Below, piece by piece: positions 16,902-26,698 of a stretch of DNA of 64,000 nt. This DNA comes from Ferdinandcohnia sp036962685 (GTDB taxonomy: Bacteria > Bacillota > Bacilli > Bacillales > Bacillaceae_L), in the NCBI RefSeq assembly GCF_036962685.1, contig NZ_JBALOP010000027.1, positions 1 through 64,000 on the forward strand, in the 5' to 3' direction. A program made the translations under genes and the position numbers. Each line of letters begins with the position of its first letter. The stretch's first letter is position 1. The notes under the pieces were generated by a model, which worked only from the letters and a program-made list of their open reading frames with translations, did not search any database and was not told where the DNA came from.

Positions 16902-17891
16902 ATGCCAACAGGTATGATTACAATTCTAATATTGGTTGCACTCGCTATTATTTTATTGGGTGTACTATTTACATTTGTGCCAGTTGCACTATGGATTTCA
17001 GCACTTGCTGCTGGTGTCCGTGTAAGTATCTTTACATTAATCGGGATGAGGTTACGTCGGGTTATCCCGAACCGTGTAATTATCCCGTTAATTAAGGCTC
17101 AAAAAGCAGGTTTACTACTTAATACAAACCAATTGGAGAGTCACTATTTAGCAGGTGGTAATGTTGACCGTGTTGTAAATGCATTAATCGCTGCACAACG
17201 TGCAAACATTGAATTAACCTTTGAAAGAGCGGCTGCAATCGATTTAGCAGGTCGTGACGTGTTAGAAGCTGTCCAAATGAGTGTTAACCCTAAGGTAATT
17301 GAAACACCATTTATTTCAGGTGTTGCGATGGATGGAATTGAAGTAAAAGCAAAAACTCGTATCACCGTTCGTGCCAATATTGATCGTTTAGTCGGGGGTG
17401 CAGGGGAAGAAACTGTTATTGCCCGTGTAGGTGAGGGTATTGTAAGTACAATCGGTTCTCAAACGGACCACAAAAAGGTCCTTGAAAATCCTGATATGAT
17501 TTCTCAAACGGTTTTGGCAAAAGGGCTAGATGCAGGTACAGCATTTGAAATCCTATCTATTGATATTGCAGATATTGATATCGGCAGAAACATAGGTGCC
17601 GTGCTTCAAACAGACCAAGCGGAAGCCGACAAGAAAATCGCTCAAGCGAAAGCTGAAGAACGCCGTGCAATGGCGGTTGCAAGTGAACAAGAAATGCGTG
17701 CTCGCGTAGAAGAAATGAAAGCGAAGGTTGTAGAAGCTGAGGCTGAAGTACCACTGGCAATGGCAGAAGCATTACGTTCTGGTAACCTTGGTGTACTTGA
17801 TTATACAAATCTAAAAAATATCATGGCTGACACTGATATGAGGGATTCAATTGGTAAAAGTACAAAAGATCATGATGAAGATAATAAATAA
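16902..17891 (+). CDS. floA: FloA, flotillin-like membrane scaffold
   Basis: FloA organises membrane microdomains and affects envelope protease and secretion activities. The 329-residue protein has an N-terminal hydrophobic hairpin or anchor (about residues 4-45), an SPFH/PHB-like core and a C-terminal coiled coil rich in EA repeats (about residues 230-290), typical of the family. ATG at 16902 behind GGAGG. It lies 21 nt after nfeD, as in other Bacillus. Confidence 0.95.
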   Translation: MPTGMITILILVALAIILLGVLFTFVPVALWISALAAGVRVSIFTLIGMRLRRVIPNRVIIPLIKAQKAGLLLNTNQLESHYLAGGNVDRVVNALIAAQRANIELTFERAAAIDLAGRDVLEAVQMSVNPKVIETPFISGVAMDGIEVKAKTRITVRANIDRLVGGAGEETVIARVGEGIVSTIGSQTDHKKVLENPDMISQTVLAKGLDAGTAFEILSIDIADIDIGRNIGAVLQTDQAEADKKIAQAKAEERRAMAVASEQEMRARVEEMKAKVVEAEAEVPLAMAEALRSGNLGVLDYTNLKNIMADTDMRDSIGKSTKDHDEDNK

Positions 17892-17936
17892 TAATTATCA
17901 AAAATAAACCTCAAAACGCGAAAGGAGGTTTACACT

Positions 17937-18419
17937 GTGGATTCACCTATCGAAGGGCTTATAAAATTTATTATGGCAAATCCGATAATTTTGATTATCG
18001 CATTTGGGTTATTTATTAATGCGTTTAAACGTTTTGCGAGTGGTAAAAAAGAGCCAACGACTCAAATCCCACTACCAAAGCAGTTTAATCCGTTTGATCA
18101 AGAACCAAAACCTGAAAAGGAAGACCATCAGGTAGAAACAAAGTATGATTATGAAGAGTTTGAATCTGAAAATGGTTCTGATTCTCATGTTCCAAATACG
18201 TTTTATGATCGATATCAAGAGCTACAGCAAAGGGGAACATACAGTGAAGCGACGTTCGAGGAGGAAGAACAAGCCTTAACAGTTATTAAACCGACGGGAG
18301 CCACTTCAGAACAAAGGGGCGTCAAAGGCTTCTCGAAGAACAAGGTCGTCGAAGGGATTATTTGGTCTGAAATACTGGGTCCTCCAAGGGCAAAAAGACC
18401 GTATCAAACTCGTCGATAG
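17937..18419 (+). CDS. YqfB-position membrane-anchored protein, unknown function
   Basis: This 160-residue protein has one N-terminal membrane segment (about residues 14-28) and a long, hydrophilic, proline- and acid-rich tail that looks disordered (QIPLPKQFNPFDQEPKPEKE). The tail ends in a basic patch with WSEILGPPRAKRPYQTRR. I do not recognise a domain. It takes the place of B. subtilis yqfB as the third gene of the sigma-W-type operon, so a role with flotillin or envelope stress is inferred from context. GTG start at 17937 behind AAAGGAGG. Confidence 0.7.
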   Translation: MDSPIEGLIKFIMANPIILIIAFGLFINAFKRFASGKKEPTTQIPLPKQFNPFDQEPKPEKEDHQVETKYDYEEFESENGSDSHVPNTFYDRYQELQQRGTYSEATFEEEEQALTVIKPTGATSEQRGVKGFSKNKVVEGIIWSEILGPPRAKRPYQTRR

Positions 18420-18508
18420 TCTTTTCACTTATCACATTTCCCTAATATAAAAATGTTCTATGCACCCTCTTTCTCTCATAAACATGAGTTGAAAGGGGGT
18501 TCTTTGTT

Positions 18509-18793
18509 ATGCCTAAAAACCTAGGACAACGCATGAAAAGATGGATCACAAACAAGATGGAACTTCCTGCTGACGTCATGATGGATCTTCCGAGAATAAC
18601 AATGATTGGACAATTACATATATACATAGAGAATCATCGCGGATTATTAACCTTTTCAGATAAAGAGGTACGGCTATTATTGAAACAAGGACAACTTCTG
18701 ATAAAGGGGAAAGCATTTGTGATAAAAACAATTTTACCTGAGGAAATAATGCTTGAAGGAAAAATTGAACATGTGCAATATATTGAGAATTGA
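18509..18793 (+). CDS. yqfC: YqfC-family sporulation protein
   Basis: 94 residues. The protein matches the YqfC/YabP-like family: MELPADVMMDLPRITMIG near the N-terminus, then beta-rich sequence with LLKQGQLLIKGKAFVI. The B. subtilis orthologue belongs to the sigma-E mother-cell regulon and sits before yqfD as here. ATG behind AAAGGGGG. I could not assign a convincing sigma-E promoter. Confidence 0.88.
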   Translation: MPKNLGQRMKRWITNKMELPADVMMDLPRITMIGQLHIYIENHRGLLTFSDKEVRLLLKQGQLLIKGKAFVIKTILPEEIMLEGKIEHVQYIEN

Positions 18794-18824
18794 TTCATAA
18801 CAGATTCACTAGGAGGATTTAAGC

Positions 18825-20012
18825 ATGAAAAACCATTGGATGCATTTTTTTAGTGGGAGTGTCAAAGCTATTATTTCTGGAAAAGGGACCGAGCGTTTTA
18901 TCAATGAATGTGTAAGACAAGGTATTGTTGTGTGGGATGTAAAGAAGCCAGGTACCCATACCCTTAGCTTTTCTATGTATTTAAAGGATATAAAAAAAAT
19001 TCGCCGGGTTGTTCGTAAAAACGATTGTAAGCTCAGATTCATTGGAAAAAAGGGCTTACCGTTTCTTGTTCAAAAGGCATTGAATAATAGTGGTTTTTTA
19101 ATTGGGTCCATTTCGTTTTTCATCATTGTTACATTATTATCTAATATGGTCTGGGGTATAAAGGTCGAAGGGGCCAAACCGGAAACAGAGCACCGGATTA
19201 TTCAAGAATTGAAAAAGCTTGGTGTAGAAAAAGGGAAGCTTCAATTTTTTATTGAAGATAATGAATCATTGCAAAGACATCTTGAGGATGCCATCAACGA
19301 TATTACTTGGATTGGTGTGGAATTAAATGGGACGACCTATCACTTTGAGGTTGTTGAAAAGAACCAGCCTGATCCACCAGAACAATTTAGTCCAAGAAAT
19401 CTTGTTGCAAATAAAAAAGCAATCATCAAGAAATTAATTGTTGAAGAAGGAAAGCCTGTTGTGGGTGAAAACGATTTTGTCAAAAAAGGTGACCTCTTAG
19501 TTACAGGTAAAATTGGAAAAGAAGGAGAAGAAATCTATGTACCTGCACGTGGAAAAATTTTTGGTGAAACATGGTACAAGTCTGAAGTAAAGGTAGATAT
19601 TACAACGAAACTTGAGGTGCTAACAGGGGAGAATAAAATTAAACATTATATTTCGTTAGGAGATTTACGTATTCCGATTTGGGGAATTGGCAAAATTGAA
19701 TATAAGGAATATCAAACAGAATTGGATGAAAGACATATCAAATTTTTTAACTGGGAACTACCAATTGCCTATGAAATAGAGACGCTTAGAGAAAGTGAAA
19801 AAATCACCAGAACATATAAACCAAATGAAGCCGTCGAGGCAGCAATGGATATCGGCAGAAAGAAATTAGAGCAACAACTGGACAATGATGCTGAAATTAT
19901 AGAAGAAAAAGTTTTGCGTCAATCCATTAACAATGGTAAAGTAAAATTGGAAATAAAATATAATGTTATTGAGAATATCGTCACTACGATACCATTAGTT
20001 CAAGGAGACTAA
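18825..20012 (+). CDS. yqfD: YqfD, stage IV sporulation-type membrane protein
   Basis: A 395-residue protein with an N-terminal cytoplasmic part, one clear membrane segment (about residues 87-110, IGSISFFIIVTLLSNMVWG) and a large extracytoplasmic domain. In B. subtilis the orthologue is a sigma-E-dependent sporulation gene (SpoIV). ATG behind TAGGAGG. It forms an operon with yqfC and is followed after 3 nt by phoH. Confidence 0.9.
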   Translation: MKNHWMHFFSGSVKAIISGKGTERFINECVRQGIVVWDVKKPGTHTLSFSMYLKDIKKIRRVVRKNDCKLRFIGKKGLPFLVQKALNNSGFLIGSISFFIIVTLLSNMVWGIKVEGAKPETEHRIIQELKKLGVEKGKLQFFIEDNESLQRHLEDAINDITWIGVELNGTTYHFEVVEKNQPDPPEQFSPRNLVANKKAIIKKLIVEEGKPVVGENDFVKKGDLLVTGKIGKEGEEIYVPARGKIFGETWYKSEVKVDITTKLEVLTGENKIKHYISLGDLRIPIWGIGKIEYKEYQTELDERHIKFFNWELPIAYEIETLRESEKITRTYKPNEAVEAAMDIGRKKLEQQLDNDAEIIEEKVLRQSINNGKVKLEIKYNVIENIVTTIPLVQGD

Positions 20013-20015
20013 AGG

Positions 20016-20987
20016 ATGTCAGAAGATTTAGTAATGAGTAAACACCAATTAGAAAATCCAAACGAAGCACTTGTTTTATTAGGAAACAATGATCTTCATT
20101 TAAAAAGAATTGAAGAAGAATTAAATGTTTCAATCATCACAAGGGGTGAGGCTCTTCACGTTTCAGGTGACTCAACAAATGTACAGCTTGTTGAGGAAAT
20201 TCTTGATAAGCTTCTTGGTGTGATTCGAAAAGGAATACGTATAAGTGAACGTGATGTTATTTACTGTATTCAAATGGCGAAAAGCGGAAAATTAGATTCG
20301 TTTGAAGAATTATATGATGAAGAAATTACAAAAACCGCTAAAGGAAAATCCATTCGTGTAAAAACACATGGACAACGTCAATACGTGGCTGCTATCAAAC
20401 AGCATGATTTAGTTTTCGGAATCGGCCCAGCCGGTACTGGAAAAACATATTTGGCCGTTGTTATGGCTGTTAACGCTCTAAAGAATGGACAGGTTAAACG
20501 TATTATTCTAACTCGTCCAGCTGTTGAAGCGGGCGAGAGTCTTGGATTTTTACCAGGTGATTTAAAGGAAAAGGTTGACCCATATTTACGTCCTTTATAT
20601 GATGGATTACACGATGTGCTTGGTGCTGAGCACACCGAACGTTTAATGGAACGAGGAATCATTGAAATTGCCCCATTAGCCTATATGAGAGGGCGTACGC
20701 TTGACGATGCTTTTGTCATATTAGATGAAGCCCAAAATACCACCTTGGCGCAAATGAAGATGTTTTTGACACGCCTAGGTTTTGGCTCTAAAATGGTCAT
20801 AACTGGAGATATCTCGCAAATCGATTTACCTAAAGGAGTAAAATCTGGTTTGCGTGAAGCAATGCATATACTGAAGGATGTGTATGGTTCTGCGTTTATC
20901 TATTTAGAACAGTCTGATGTTGTACGCCACCCACTTGTAGCACGTATTGTTGAAGCGTATGAAAAGGCTGAGGCTGACCAAAAGTAA
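20016..20987 (+). CDS. phoH: PhoH-like ATPase
   Basis: 323 residues with an N-terminal KH-like region and a RecA-fold ATPase domain: Walker A IGPAGTGKTYLA and Walker B FVILDEAQNTT. It is related to RNA helicase superfamily 1 ATPases, and a role in RNA metabolism together with YbeY has been proposed for the family. ATG at 20016 behind AAGGAG. It begins 3 nt after yqfD and ends at a terminator, so pgpH needs its own promoter or read-through. Confidence 0.93.
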   Translation: MSEDLVMSKHQLENPNEALVLLGNNDLHLKRIEEELNVSIITRGEALHVSGDSTNVQLVEEILDKLLGVIRKGIRISERDVIYCIQMAKSGKLDSFEELYDEEITKTAKGKSIRVKTHGQRQYVAAIKQHDLVFGIGPAGTGKTYLAVVMAVNALKNGQVKRIILTRPAVEAGESLGFLPGDLKEKVDPYLRPLYDGLHDVLGAEHTERLMERGIIEIAPLAYMRGRTLDDAFVILDEAQNTTLAQMKMFLTRLGFGSKMVITGDISQIDLPKGVKSGLREAMHILKDVYGSAFIYLEQSDVVRHPLVARIVEAYEKAEADQK

Positions 20988-21010
20988 AAGACCCATATGG
21001 GTCTTTTTTA
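20986..21010 (+). terminator. Terminator after phoH
   Basis: AAAAGACCC and GGGTCTTTT flank a short ATAT loop; the right arm runs into a T run. Confidence 0.85.
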
Positions 21011-21058
21011 TCATTACAGGAACTGGTAAAATAAACCTTAGAAAAGGAGGTTCAAGAA

Positions 21059-23257
21059 ATGAGGAATCCGAATAAGCTACTAAATAAGTTGTCCGTTATT
21101 AAAAGCAATCAATCCTTACATATATTGATTTATATCCTCCTTGCTGGAATTATGTTTTTAGTTATGTATAGTAATGTTAAACCAGAAGTCTTGAATTTAG
21201 AGGTTTTGCATCCATCTGAACAGACAATTCGTTCGCCATTAACAATTGAAGACAAAGCAGCTACCAAGGCAAAACAGGATACAGCAGCAAAAGAAGTTGA
21301 GGATGTTTTCACACTCAAATCCGAATATGCTGATAATCAAATTGACCTTGCCATTTCAATCTTTGACTCAATTGAAGAAACGAATAATGAAGCATTGGAT
21401 ATGTATAATGGGAAGATAAAAGAATGGGAAAGCCTTACAGAAGAAGATCGAGGGGAAGAACCAAAACAATTGACGGCTTCAGAAAAATTACAGATGTTAA
21501 AAACGAAGCTGCCACAGGATTTAACAAACCGAATCCCGGATGAAGTTTTTACAGCTTTATTAACAGCAACTCCTGAACAATTATCACGTACAAAAGATGC
21601 CGTTATCACAGCTGTTAATAATGTAATGAACACTAGAATTCCTTCATCTGAGGTAGAAAATGCCAAAAATAAAGTGGTGGAGGAATTACGCTACTCTAGT
21701 GTAGACACAACTCTACGTGAGCCGATGCGTGAAATGGCGCGTTTTGCAGTCGTTCAAAACGTCTATTATGATGTTGAAGCAACTGAAGAAAAACGCCAAC
21801 AAGCAATTGAAACGGTAGAGCCTGTAAAAATTCTTCAAGGTCAAATTATCGTGGAAGAAGGACAATTAATCACACGGGATATTTATCGTCAACTCGAGTT
21901 GCTAGGGATGACTAGCACGAATAACCCAATTCAACCTTTTATCGGATTGGCGTTAATTATTGTTTTAGTAATAGCGACTATAATTTATCATTTTCATAAC
22001 GATATGATTCCTACTGATCGGCACCGGAATATTTATGTGTTAATTTTTGCGATTATCTTTACTACTACCATTCTATTGATGAAAGGTATTAGTTTATTCC
22101 AACAAATCGATTATTCTGATATCGGATATATTGTTCCTGTTGCTATGGGTGCAATGTTAATAAAACTATTGATTAATGAAAAAGTTGCCATTCTCTCAAG
22201 TATGATTTTTGCCGTTTGTGGAAGTCTTATCTTTAATGAAGGTGTTACAGGTACGCTCAATTTCACAGCAGGAATTTATTTCTTATTTGGTTGTTTAGCT
22301 GGTGTGTTGTTTTTAAGTAAGCATAACCGAAGAGGAAAAATTCTCCAAGCAGGGCTATTTGTTGCATTGATCAATATTATCGTGATATTTTCAATCATGT
22401 TATTACAAAATGGTAGTTATTCGAGTTTAGATTATGGTTCATCCATTATTATGGGAGTTTTATCAGGTGTTATAGCTGCCGTTCTTACAATTGGCCTACT
22501 GCCGTTTTTTGAAGCAGGGTTTAATATTTTATCAACAATGAAATTAATTGAGTTGTCGAATCCAAATCATCCGTTATTACGAAAAATTTTAACGGAAGCA
22601 CCGGGTACGTATCATCATAGTGTCATGGTTGCGAATTTATCTGAGTCCGCCTGCGAAGCAATTGGGGCGAATGGATTATTAGCTAGAGTTTCTTCTTATT
22701 ATCATGATATTGGAAAAACAAAACGACCGCATTTCTTTATCGAAAACCAGATGAATATTGAGAATCCACATGATAAGATTGCTCCACAGCTTAGTAAAAC
22801 GATTATTACAGCACATGCCACAGATGGGGCTGAAACATTAAGGAAATATAAAATGCCCAAAGAAATTGTTGATATTGCTGAGCAGCATCATGGAACAACC
22901 CTGTTAAAATATTTTTATCATAAAGCAAAGCAACAAAGTGAGCGAGAAATTCTAGAATCTGATTTTAGATATGTGGGACCTAAAGCACAAACAAAAGAGG
23001 CTTCCGTAATTGGAATAGCCGATAGCGTTGAAGCCGCGGTGCGTTCACTATCAAATCCAACTCCACAAAAAATCGAATCACTGGTTAATAGCATTATTGC
23101 TGACCGCTTACAGGATGGTCAATTTGATGAATGTGATATCACTTTAAAAGAGCTTGATATCGTTGCAAAAACACTTTGTGAATCACTAAAGGGAATCTTC
23201 CACTCAAGGATTGAATACCCTGCGGAGGCTACAAAACAGAAGGTGAAGGAAGCATGA
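21059..23257 (+). CDS. pgpH: PgpH, 7TM-HD cyclic-di-AMP phosphodiesterase
   Basis: Hydrolyses c-di-AMP. Of its 732 residues, the N-terminal third is an extracytoplasmic 7TMR-HDED domain behind one membrane anchor (about residues 20-38). Seven membrane segments follow (about 295-490), then a cytoplasmic HD phosphohydrolase domain with HHSVMVANLSESAC, YYHDIGKTKRP (HD) and a further His in EQHHGTT. ATG behind AAAGGAGG. Its stop overlaps the ybeY start (ATGA). Confidence 0.95.
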   Translation: MRNPNKLLNKLSVIKSNQSLHILIYILLAGIMFLVMYSNVKPEVLNLEVLHPSEQTIRSPLTIEDKAATKAKQDTAAKEVEDVFTLKSEYADNQIDLAISIFDSIEETNNEALDMYNGKIKEWESLTEEDRGEEPKQLTASEKLQMLKTKLPQDLTNRIPDEVFTALLTATPEQLSRTKDAVITAVNNVMNTRIPSSEVENAKNKVVEELRYSSVDTTLREPMREMARFAVVQNVYYDVEATEEKRQQAIETVEPVKILQGQIIVEEGQLITRDIYRQLELLGMTSTNNPIQPFIGLALIIVLVIATIIYHFHNDMIPTDRHRNIYVLIFAIIFTTTILLMKGISLFQQIDYSDIGYIVPVAMGAMLIKLLINEKVAILSSMIFAVCGSLIFNEGVTGTLNFTAGIYFLFGCLAGVLFLSKHNRRGKILQAGLFVALINIIVIFSIMLLQNGSYSSLDYGSSIIMGVLSGVIAAVLTIGLLPFFEAGFNILSTMKLIELSNPNHPLLRKILTEAPGTYHHSVMVANLSESACEAIGANGLLARVSSYYHDIGKTKRPHFFIENQMNIENPHDKIAPQLSKTIITAHATDGAETLRKYKMPKEIVDIAEQHHGTTLLKYFYHKAKQQSEREILESDFRYVGPKAQTKEASVIGIADSVEAAVRSLSNPTPQKIESLVNSIIADRLQDGQFDECDITLKELDIVAKTLCESLKGIFHSRIEYPAEATKQKVKEA

Positions 23258-23724
23258 GGTTAGATATTGATTTTAACGATGAAATTGGGGAAGTAAAAGA
23301 AGAAGAATGTAATTTGGTTAAGGAACTACTTTTTTTAGCTGCAGAAAAAGAAGGTGTTGAAGAAGGAACGGAGGTTTCGATTACGTTTGTTGACAATGAC
23401 CGAATCCAAGAAATAAATCGAGAATACCGCGATAAAGATCAACCTACAGATGTGATTTCCTTTGCAATGGAAGAAATGGGTGAGGGAGAAATTGCGATTA
23501 TCGGTGAAAACATTCCAAAGCTATTAGGAGATATTATCATTTCAATCCCTAGGGCAAGGGAACAGGCCGAAGATTATGGTCATTCCTTTGCTCGAGAATT
23601 AGGTTTCCTAGCTGTTCATGGTTTCTTGCATTTACTTGGCTATGACCATATGACAGATAAGGATGAGGAAAAAATGTTTTCAAGACAAAAGGAAATCCTA
23701 GAGGCTTATGGACTTGAAAGATAA
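23254..23724 (+). CDS. ybeY: YbeY, endoribonuclease for rRNA maturation
   Basis: 156 residues with the catalytic metal motif HGFLHLLGYDH near the C-terminus. YbeY is a single-strand RNase involved in 16S 3'-end maturation and late ribosome quality control. It overlaps pgpH by 4 nt and dgkA by 17 nt, so translation is probably coupled along this cluster. Confidence 0.95.
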   Translation: MRLDIDFNDEIGEVKEEECNLVKELLFLAAEKEGVEEGTEVSITFVDNDRIQEINREYRDKDQPTDVISFAMEEMGEGEIAIIGENIPKLLGDIIISIPRAREQAEDYGHSFARELGFLAVHGFLHLLGYDHMTDKDEEKMFSRQKEILEAYGLER

Positions 23725-24094
23725 ACAAAAAAGTAAATGGTCACGATTAATTCGAAGCTTTTCGTATGCTTTACAAGGCTTGCGAGAAGCGTTTTTTTCG
23801 GAACGTAATTTACAAATACACTTTTTGTTTTCCGTAATTGTTGTAATTTGTGGTTTCATTTTTAAAATTACGCAGGTAGAATGGATAGTTATCCTGCTTT
23901 TAATCGGTGGAATGTTTTCGATTGAATTAATGAATACGGCAGTTGAAAAAGTGGTGGATTTAGTTACCAATGAATATCACCCTTTAGCTAAGAAAGCTAA
24001 GGATATCGCAGCAGGGGCTGTCCTCATCTTTGCGATCATATCTGTTATTGCAGGATTTATCATTTTCCTACCTTACATAATCAGTTTAATATAA
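23708..24094 (+). CDS. dgkA: Diacylglycerol kinase-family protein (probable undecaprenol kinase)
   Basis: 128 residues with three membrane segments and the DgkA family motifs SERNLQIH near the N-terminus and ELMNTAVEKVVDLV in the middle. The Gram-positive members studied phosphorylate undecaprenol rather than diacylglycerol. ATG 23708 is inside the end of ybeY. It is followed by a 114-nt gap before cdd in which I see no terminator. Confidence 0.92.
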   Translation: MDLKDKQKSKWSRLIRSFSYALQGLREAFFSERNLQIHFLFSVIVVICGFIFKITQVEWIVILLLIGGMFSIELMNTAVEKVVDLVTNEYHPLAKKAKDIAAGAVLIFAIISVIAGFIIFLPYIISLI

Positions 24095-24208
24095 AGAAAA
24101 TTCTTACAATTGTGTAACAAATGAATCAAACCCATGCATTAATCAAGTATTTTATGTAAAATAAAAATACACTTGCGTATTAAGATACGCTGAAAGGAAG
24201 AAATAGTT

Positions 24209-24610
24209 GTGAAAAAAGAGGAACTAATCAACGAAGCGAAAAAAGCAAGAGAACTAGCATATGTTCCGTACTCAAGCTTTAAGGTAGGGGCTGCTCTACT
24301 AACAAAGGAAGGTAAAGTGTACCATGGCTGTAACATTGAAAATGCAGGCTATAGTGCAACTAATTGCGCGGAAAGAACTGCCCTATTTAAGGCAGTTTCT
24401 GAAGGAGATAAGGAATTTACAGCACTTGCTGTAGTTGCAGATACAGACCGTCCAGTACCCCCGTGTGGGGTATGTCGTCAAGTCATTTCAGAGCTTTGCC
24501 AGCCTGATATGAAGGTTTATTTATCAAATCTTAAGGGCGATATACAAGAGACAACGATAAATGAATTACTGCCAGGAGCTTTTACACCGGAGGATTTACA
24601 TGGAAAATAA
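24209..24610 (+). CDS. cdd: Cytidine deaminase
   Basis: Deaminates cytidine and deoxycytidine to uridine forms for pyrimidine salvage. The 133-residue protein has the zinc ligands and proton-shuttle Glu in NCAERTA and PPCGVCRQ. GTG start behind GAAAGGAAG. Its last 11 bases overlap era. Confidence 0.96.
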   Translation: MKKEELINEAKKARELAYVPYSSFKVGAALLTKEGKVYHGCNIENAGYSATNCAERTALFKAVSEGDKEFTALAVVADTDRPVPPCGVCRQVISELCQPDMKVYLSNLKGDIQETTINELLPGAFTPEDLHGK

Positions 24611-25511
24611 GAATGGATATAAATCAGGTTTTGTTTCAATTATTGGACGACCAAATGTTGGAAAGTCCACTTTTTTAAATCATGTTATCGGGCAAAAAAT
24701 TGCGATAATGAGTGATAAACCTCAAACGACACGGAACAAAGTGCAAGGGGTCTTTACTGAGGAAAACTCCCAAATTATTTTTATTGATACGCCAGGGATT
24801 CATAAACCAAAGCATAAGCTAGGCGATTTTATGATGAAAGTTGCCCAGAACACACTTAAGGAAGTCGATATCGTCTTATTTATGATAAATGCTGAAGAAG
24901 GCTATGGCCGAGGTGATGAGTTTATCATTGAACGCCTAAAAAATATTCAGACACCAGTTTTTCTTGTTGTTAATAAGATAGACCAAATACATCCTGATAA
25001 ATTATTAGAATTAATTGAGAAGTACAAAGGACTCTATCCTTTCAAGGAAATTGTACCGATTTCAGCGCTGCAGGGTACGAATACTCCACGATTAGTTGAA
25101 CAAATTAAAAATTATTTGCCGGAGGGACCTCAATATTATCCAGCTGATCAAGTAACAGATCATCCGGAACGATTTATTATCACGGAATTAATTCGTGAAA
25201 AAGTACTTCACCTCACAAGAGAGGAAGTACCACATTCGATTGCCGTTGTGATGGATTCACTTGAAAGAAGAGAGGGTGGCAATACCGTCTACGTTGCGGC
25301 TACTATTATTGTGGAACGTAATTCGCAAAAAGGAATTGTGATAGGAAAACAAGGCAGTATGCTCAAAGAGGTTGGTAAGCGAGCGAGAGCAGATATAGAA
25401 GCGCTACTTGGGTCAAAAGTCTTTTTAGAGCTTTGGGTGAAGGTTCAAAAGGACTGGCGTAACAAAATGTCCCAGCTTCGTGATTATGGTTTTAGAGAAG
25501 ATGAATATTAG
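24600..25511 (+). CDS. era: Era, GTPase for 30S assembly
   Basis: Binds near the 3' end of 16S rRNA and checks 30S maturation. The 303-residue protein has G1 GRPNVGKST, G3 DTPGI, G4 NKID, and a C-terminal KH domain with VIGKQGSMLKEVGKRAR. The ATG at 24600 follows GGAGG within the end of cdd. An upstream ATG at 24561 in the same frame lies inside cdd with no ribosome binding site and is rejected. Confidence 0.96.
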   Translation: MENKNGYKSGFVSIIGRPNVGKSTFLNHVIGQKIAIMSDKPQTTRNKVQGVFTEENSQIIFIDTPGIHKPKHKLGDFMMKVAQNTLKEVDIVLFMINAEEGYGRGDEFIIERLKNIQTPVFLVVNKIDQIHPDKLLELIEKYKGLYPFKEIVPISALQGTNTPRLVEQIKNYLPEGPQYYPADQVTDHPERFIITELIREKVLHLTREEVPHSIAVVMDSLERREGGNTVYVAATIIVERNSQKGIVIGKQGSMLKEVGKRARADIEALLGSKVFLELWVKVQKDWRNKMSQLRDYGFREDEY

Positions 25512-25665
25512 AAGAATGTTAAAGTATTTGCATTTCTGAAAAAAAATACGCGGATTAGCAAAATTTATGTAACATGTTTTTTAGGATTTTCGGTCAAGAT
25601 ATTCTTACAAGTGAATGAAATTGGAGAGTCTTTGCTAGTAAAAATAACGAAAAGGTGGGGTTACT

Positions 25666-25809
25666 ATGTTAGATTTTACCTGGAAGGTGTTTAGTCAAAC
25701 AGGTAATGTTGATACGTATCTTCTTTTTAAGGAATTGGAACAAGAGAAGACTGAGAGACCCGAAGCACAGAGTGAGGAGCTAGCAGAAATAGATTTTCCA
25801 ATTACTTGA
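25666..25809 (+). CDS. yqzL: YqzL-family small protein
   Basis: A 47-codon frame reading MLDFTWKVFSQTGNVDTYL and on to LFKELEQEKTE, with an acidic tail, ATG behind AAGGTGGGG. It matches the YqzL family of conserved Bacillus small proteins found between era and recO. Function unknown to me. The gap from era (154 nt) shows no clear terminator. Confidence 0.9.
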   Translation: MLDFTWKVFSQTGNVDTYLLFKELEQEKTERPEAQSEELAEIDFPIT

Positions 25810-25904
25810 CCATCCTAAAAAAGCGTCTTAGACTTAACATAGGGACGTAATAATTTAGTAACAAAGGTAATTGGTTGCCTTGTTGCCAATGGATGGTGAC
25901 AGAA

Positions 25905-26654
25905 GTGCTGCAAAAATGCGAAGGTATGATCATTAGAACAAGTGATTATGGTGAAACGAATAAAATCGTAACTTTGTATACCCGAGAATGGGGAAAAATT
26001 GGGGTAATGGCGAGAGGCGCAAAGAAACCAAGTAGTCGCCTTGCTGCTATTACTCAGGTTTTTACATATGGACAGTTTTTAGTTCAAAAGACATCTGGTT
26101 TAGGTGTTTTACAGCAAGGTGAAACCATATCCACCTTCCGTTCCATTCGGGAAGATATTTTCTTAACCGCATATGCATCGTATGTGGTTGAATTGACCGA
26201 TAAATGTACAGAAGAAAAAAGATCAAATCCTTTCTTATTTGAAATGCTGTTTCAAACATTAAATTACTTAAATGAAGGATATGATCCGGACATTCTTCTG
26301 TATATTTATGAGCTAAAAATGCTTCCATTACTAGGGCTATATCCTCGGCTAGACGAATGCACTATTTGTAAAAGTACAGAAGGTGAATTTGCTTTTTCGA
26401 TAAAAGAAGGCGGACTTCTGTGTCATCGTTGTTACGAAAAAGAACCGTATCATCTGAAAGTATCGCAAGCAACAATTCGATTACTTCGCTTGTTTTATTA
26501 TTTCGATTTAAGTCGGTTAGGTAGTATAGCCGTAAAGGAAGAAACGAAGAAAGAATTAAAAATGGTGATTGCCATGTATTACGAAGAATATTCAGGCTTG
26601 TATCTAAAATCAAAACGATTCTTAGATCAACTCGATAATTTACGTCTACCGTAA
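25905..26654 (+). CDS. recO: RecO, DNA repair and recombination mediator
   Basis: Helps load RecA on SSB-coated single-stranded DNA and anneals strands in the RecFOR pathway. N-terminal OB fold (CEGMIIRTSDYGETNKIVTLY), helical C-terminal part and a CxxC pair set (CTICKS and CHRCYE) that may bind zinc. I chose GTG 25905 (M-LQKCEG), which fits the family N-terminus and has GGTGA ahead of it, giving 249 residues. ATG 25893 is an alternative. Confidence 0.92.
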   Translation: MLQKCEGMIIRTSDYGETNKIVTLYTREWGKIGVMARGAKKPSSRLAAITQVFTYGQFLVQKTSGLGVLQQGETISTFRSIREDIFLTAYASYVVELTDKCTEEKRSNPFLFEMLFQTLNYLNEGYDPDILLYIYELKMLPLLGLYPRLDECTICKSTEGEFAFSIKEGGLLCHRCYEKEPYHLKVSQATIRLLRLFYYFDLSRLGSIAVKEETKKELKMVIAMYYEEYSGLYLKSKRFLDQLDNLRLP

Positions 26655-26663
26655 AGAGGTTAC

Positions 26664-26692
26664 TTGACATGGATGTAAATTTGGACTATAGT
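26664..26692 (+). promoter_or_regulatory. Sigma-A promoter of the glyQS T-box leader
   Basis: Perfect TTGACA (26664-26669), 17 bp, TATAGT (26687-26692). It overlaps the end region of recO by only a few bases after the stop. Transcription would start near 26699, immediately before the T-box. Confidence 0.85.
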
Positions 26693-26698
26693 TCAATT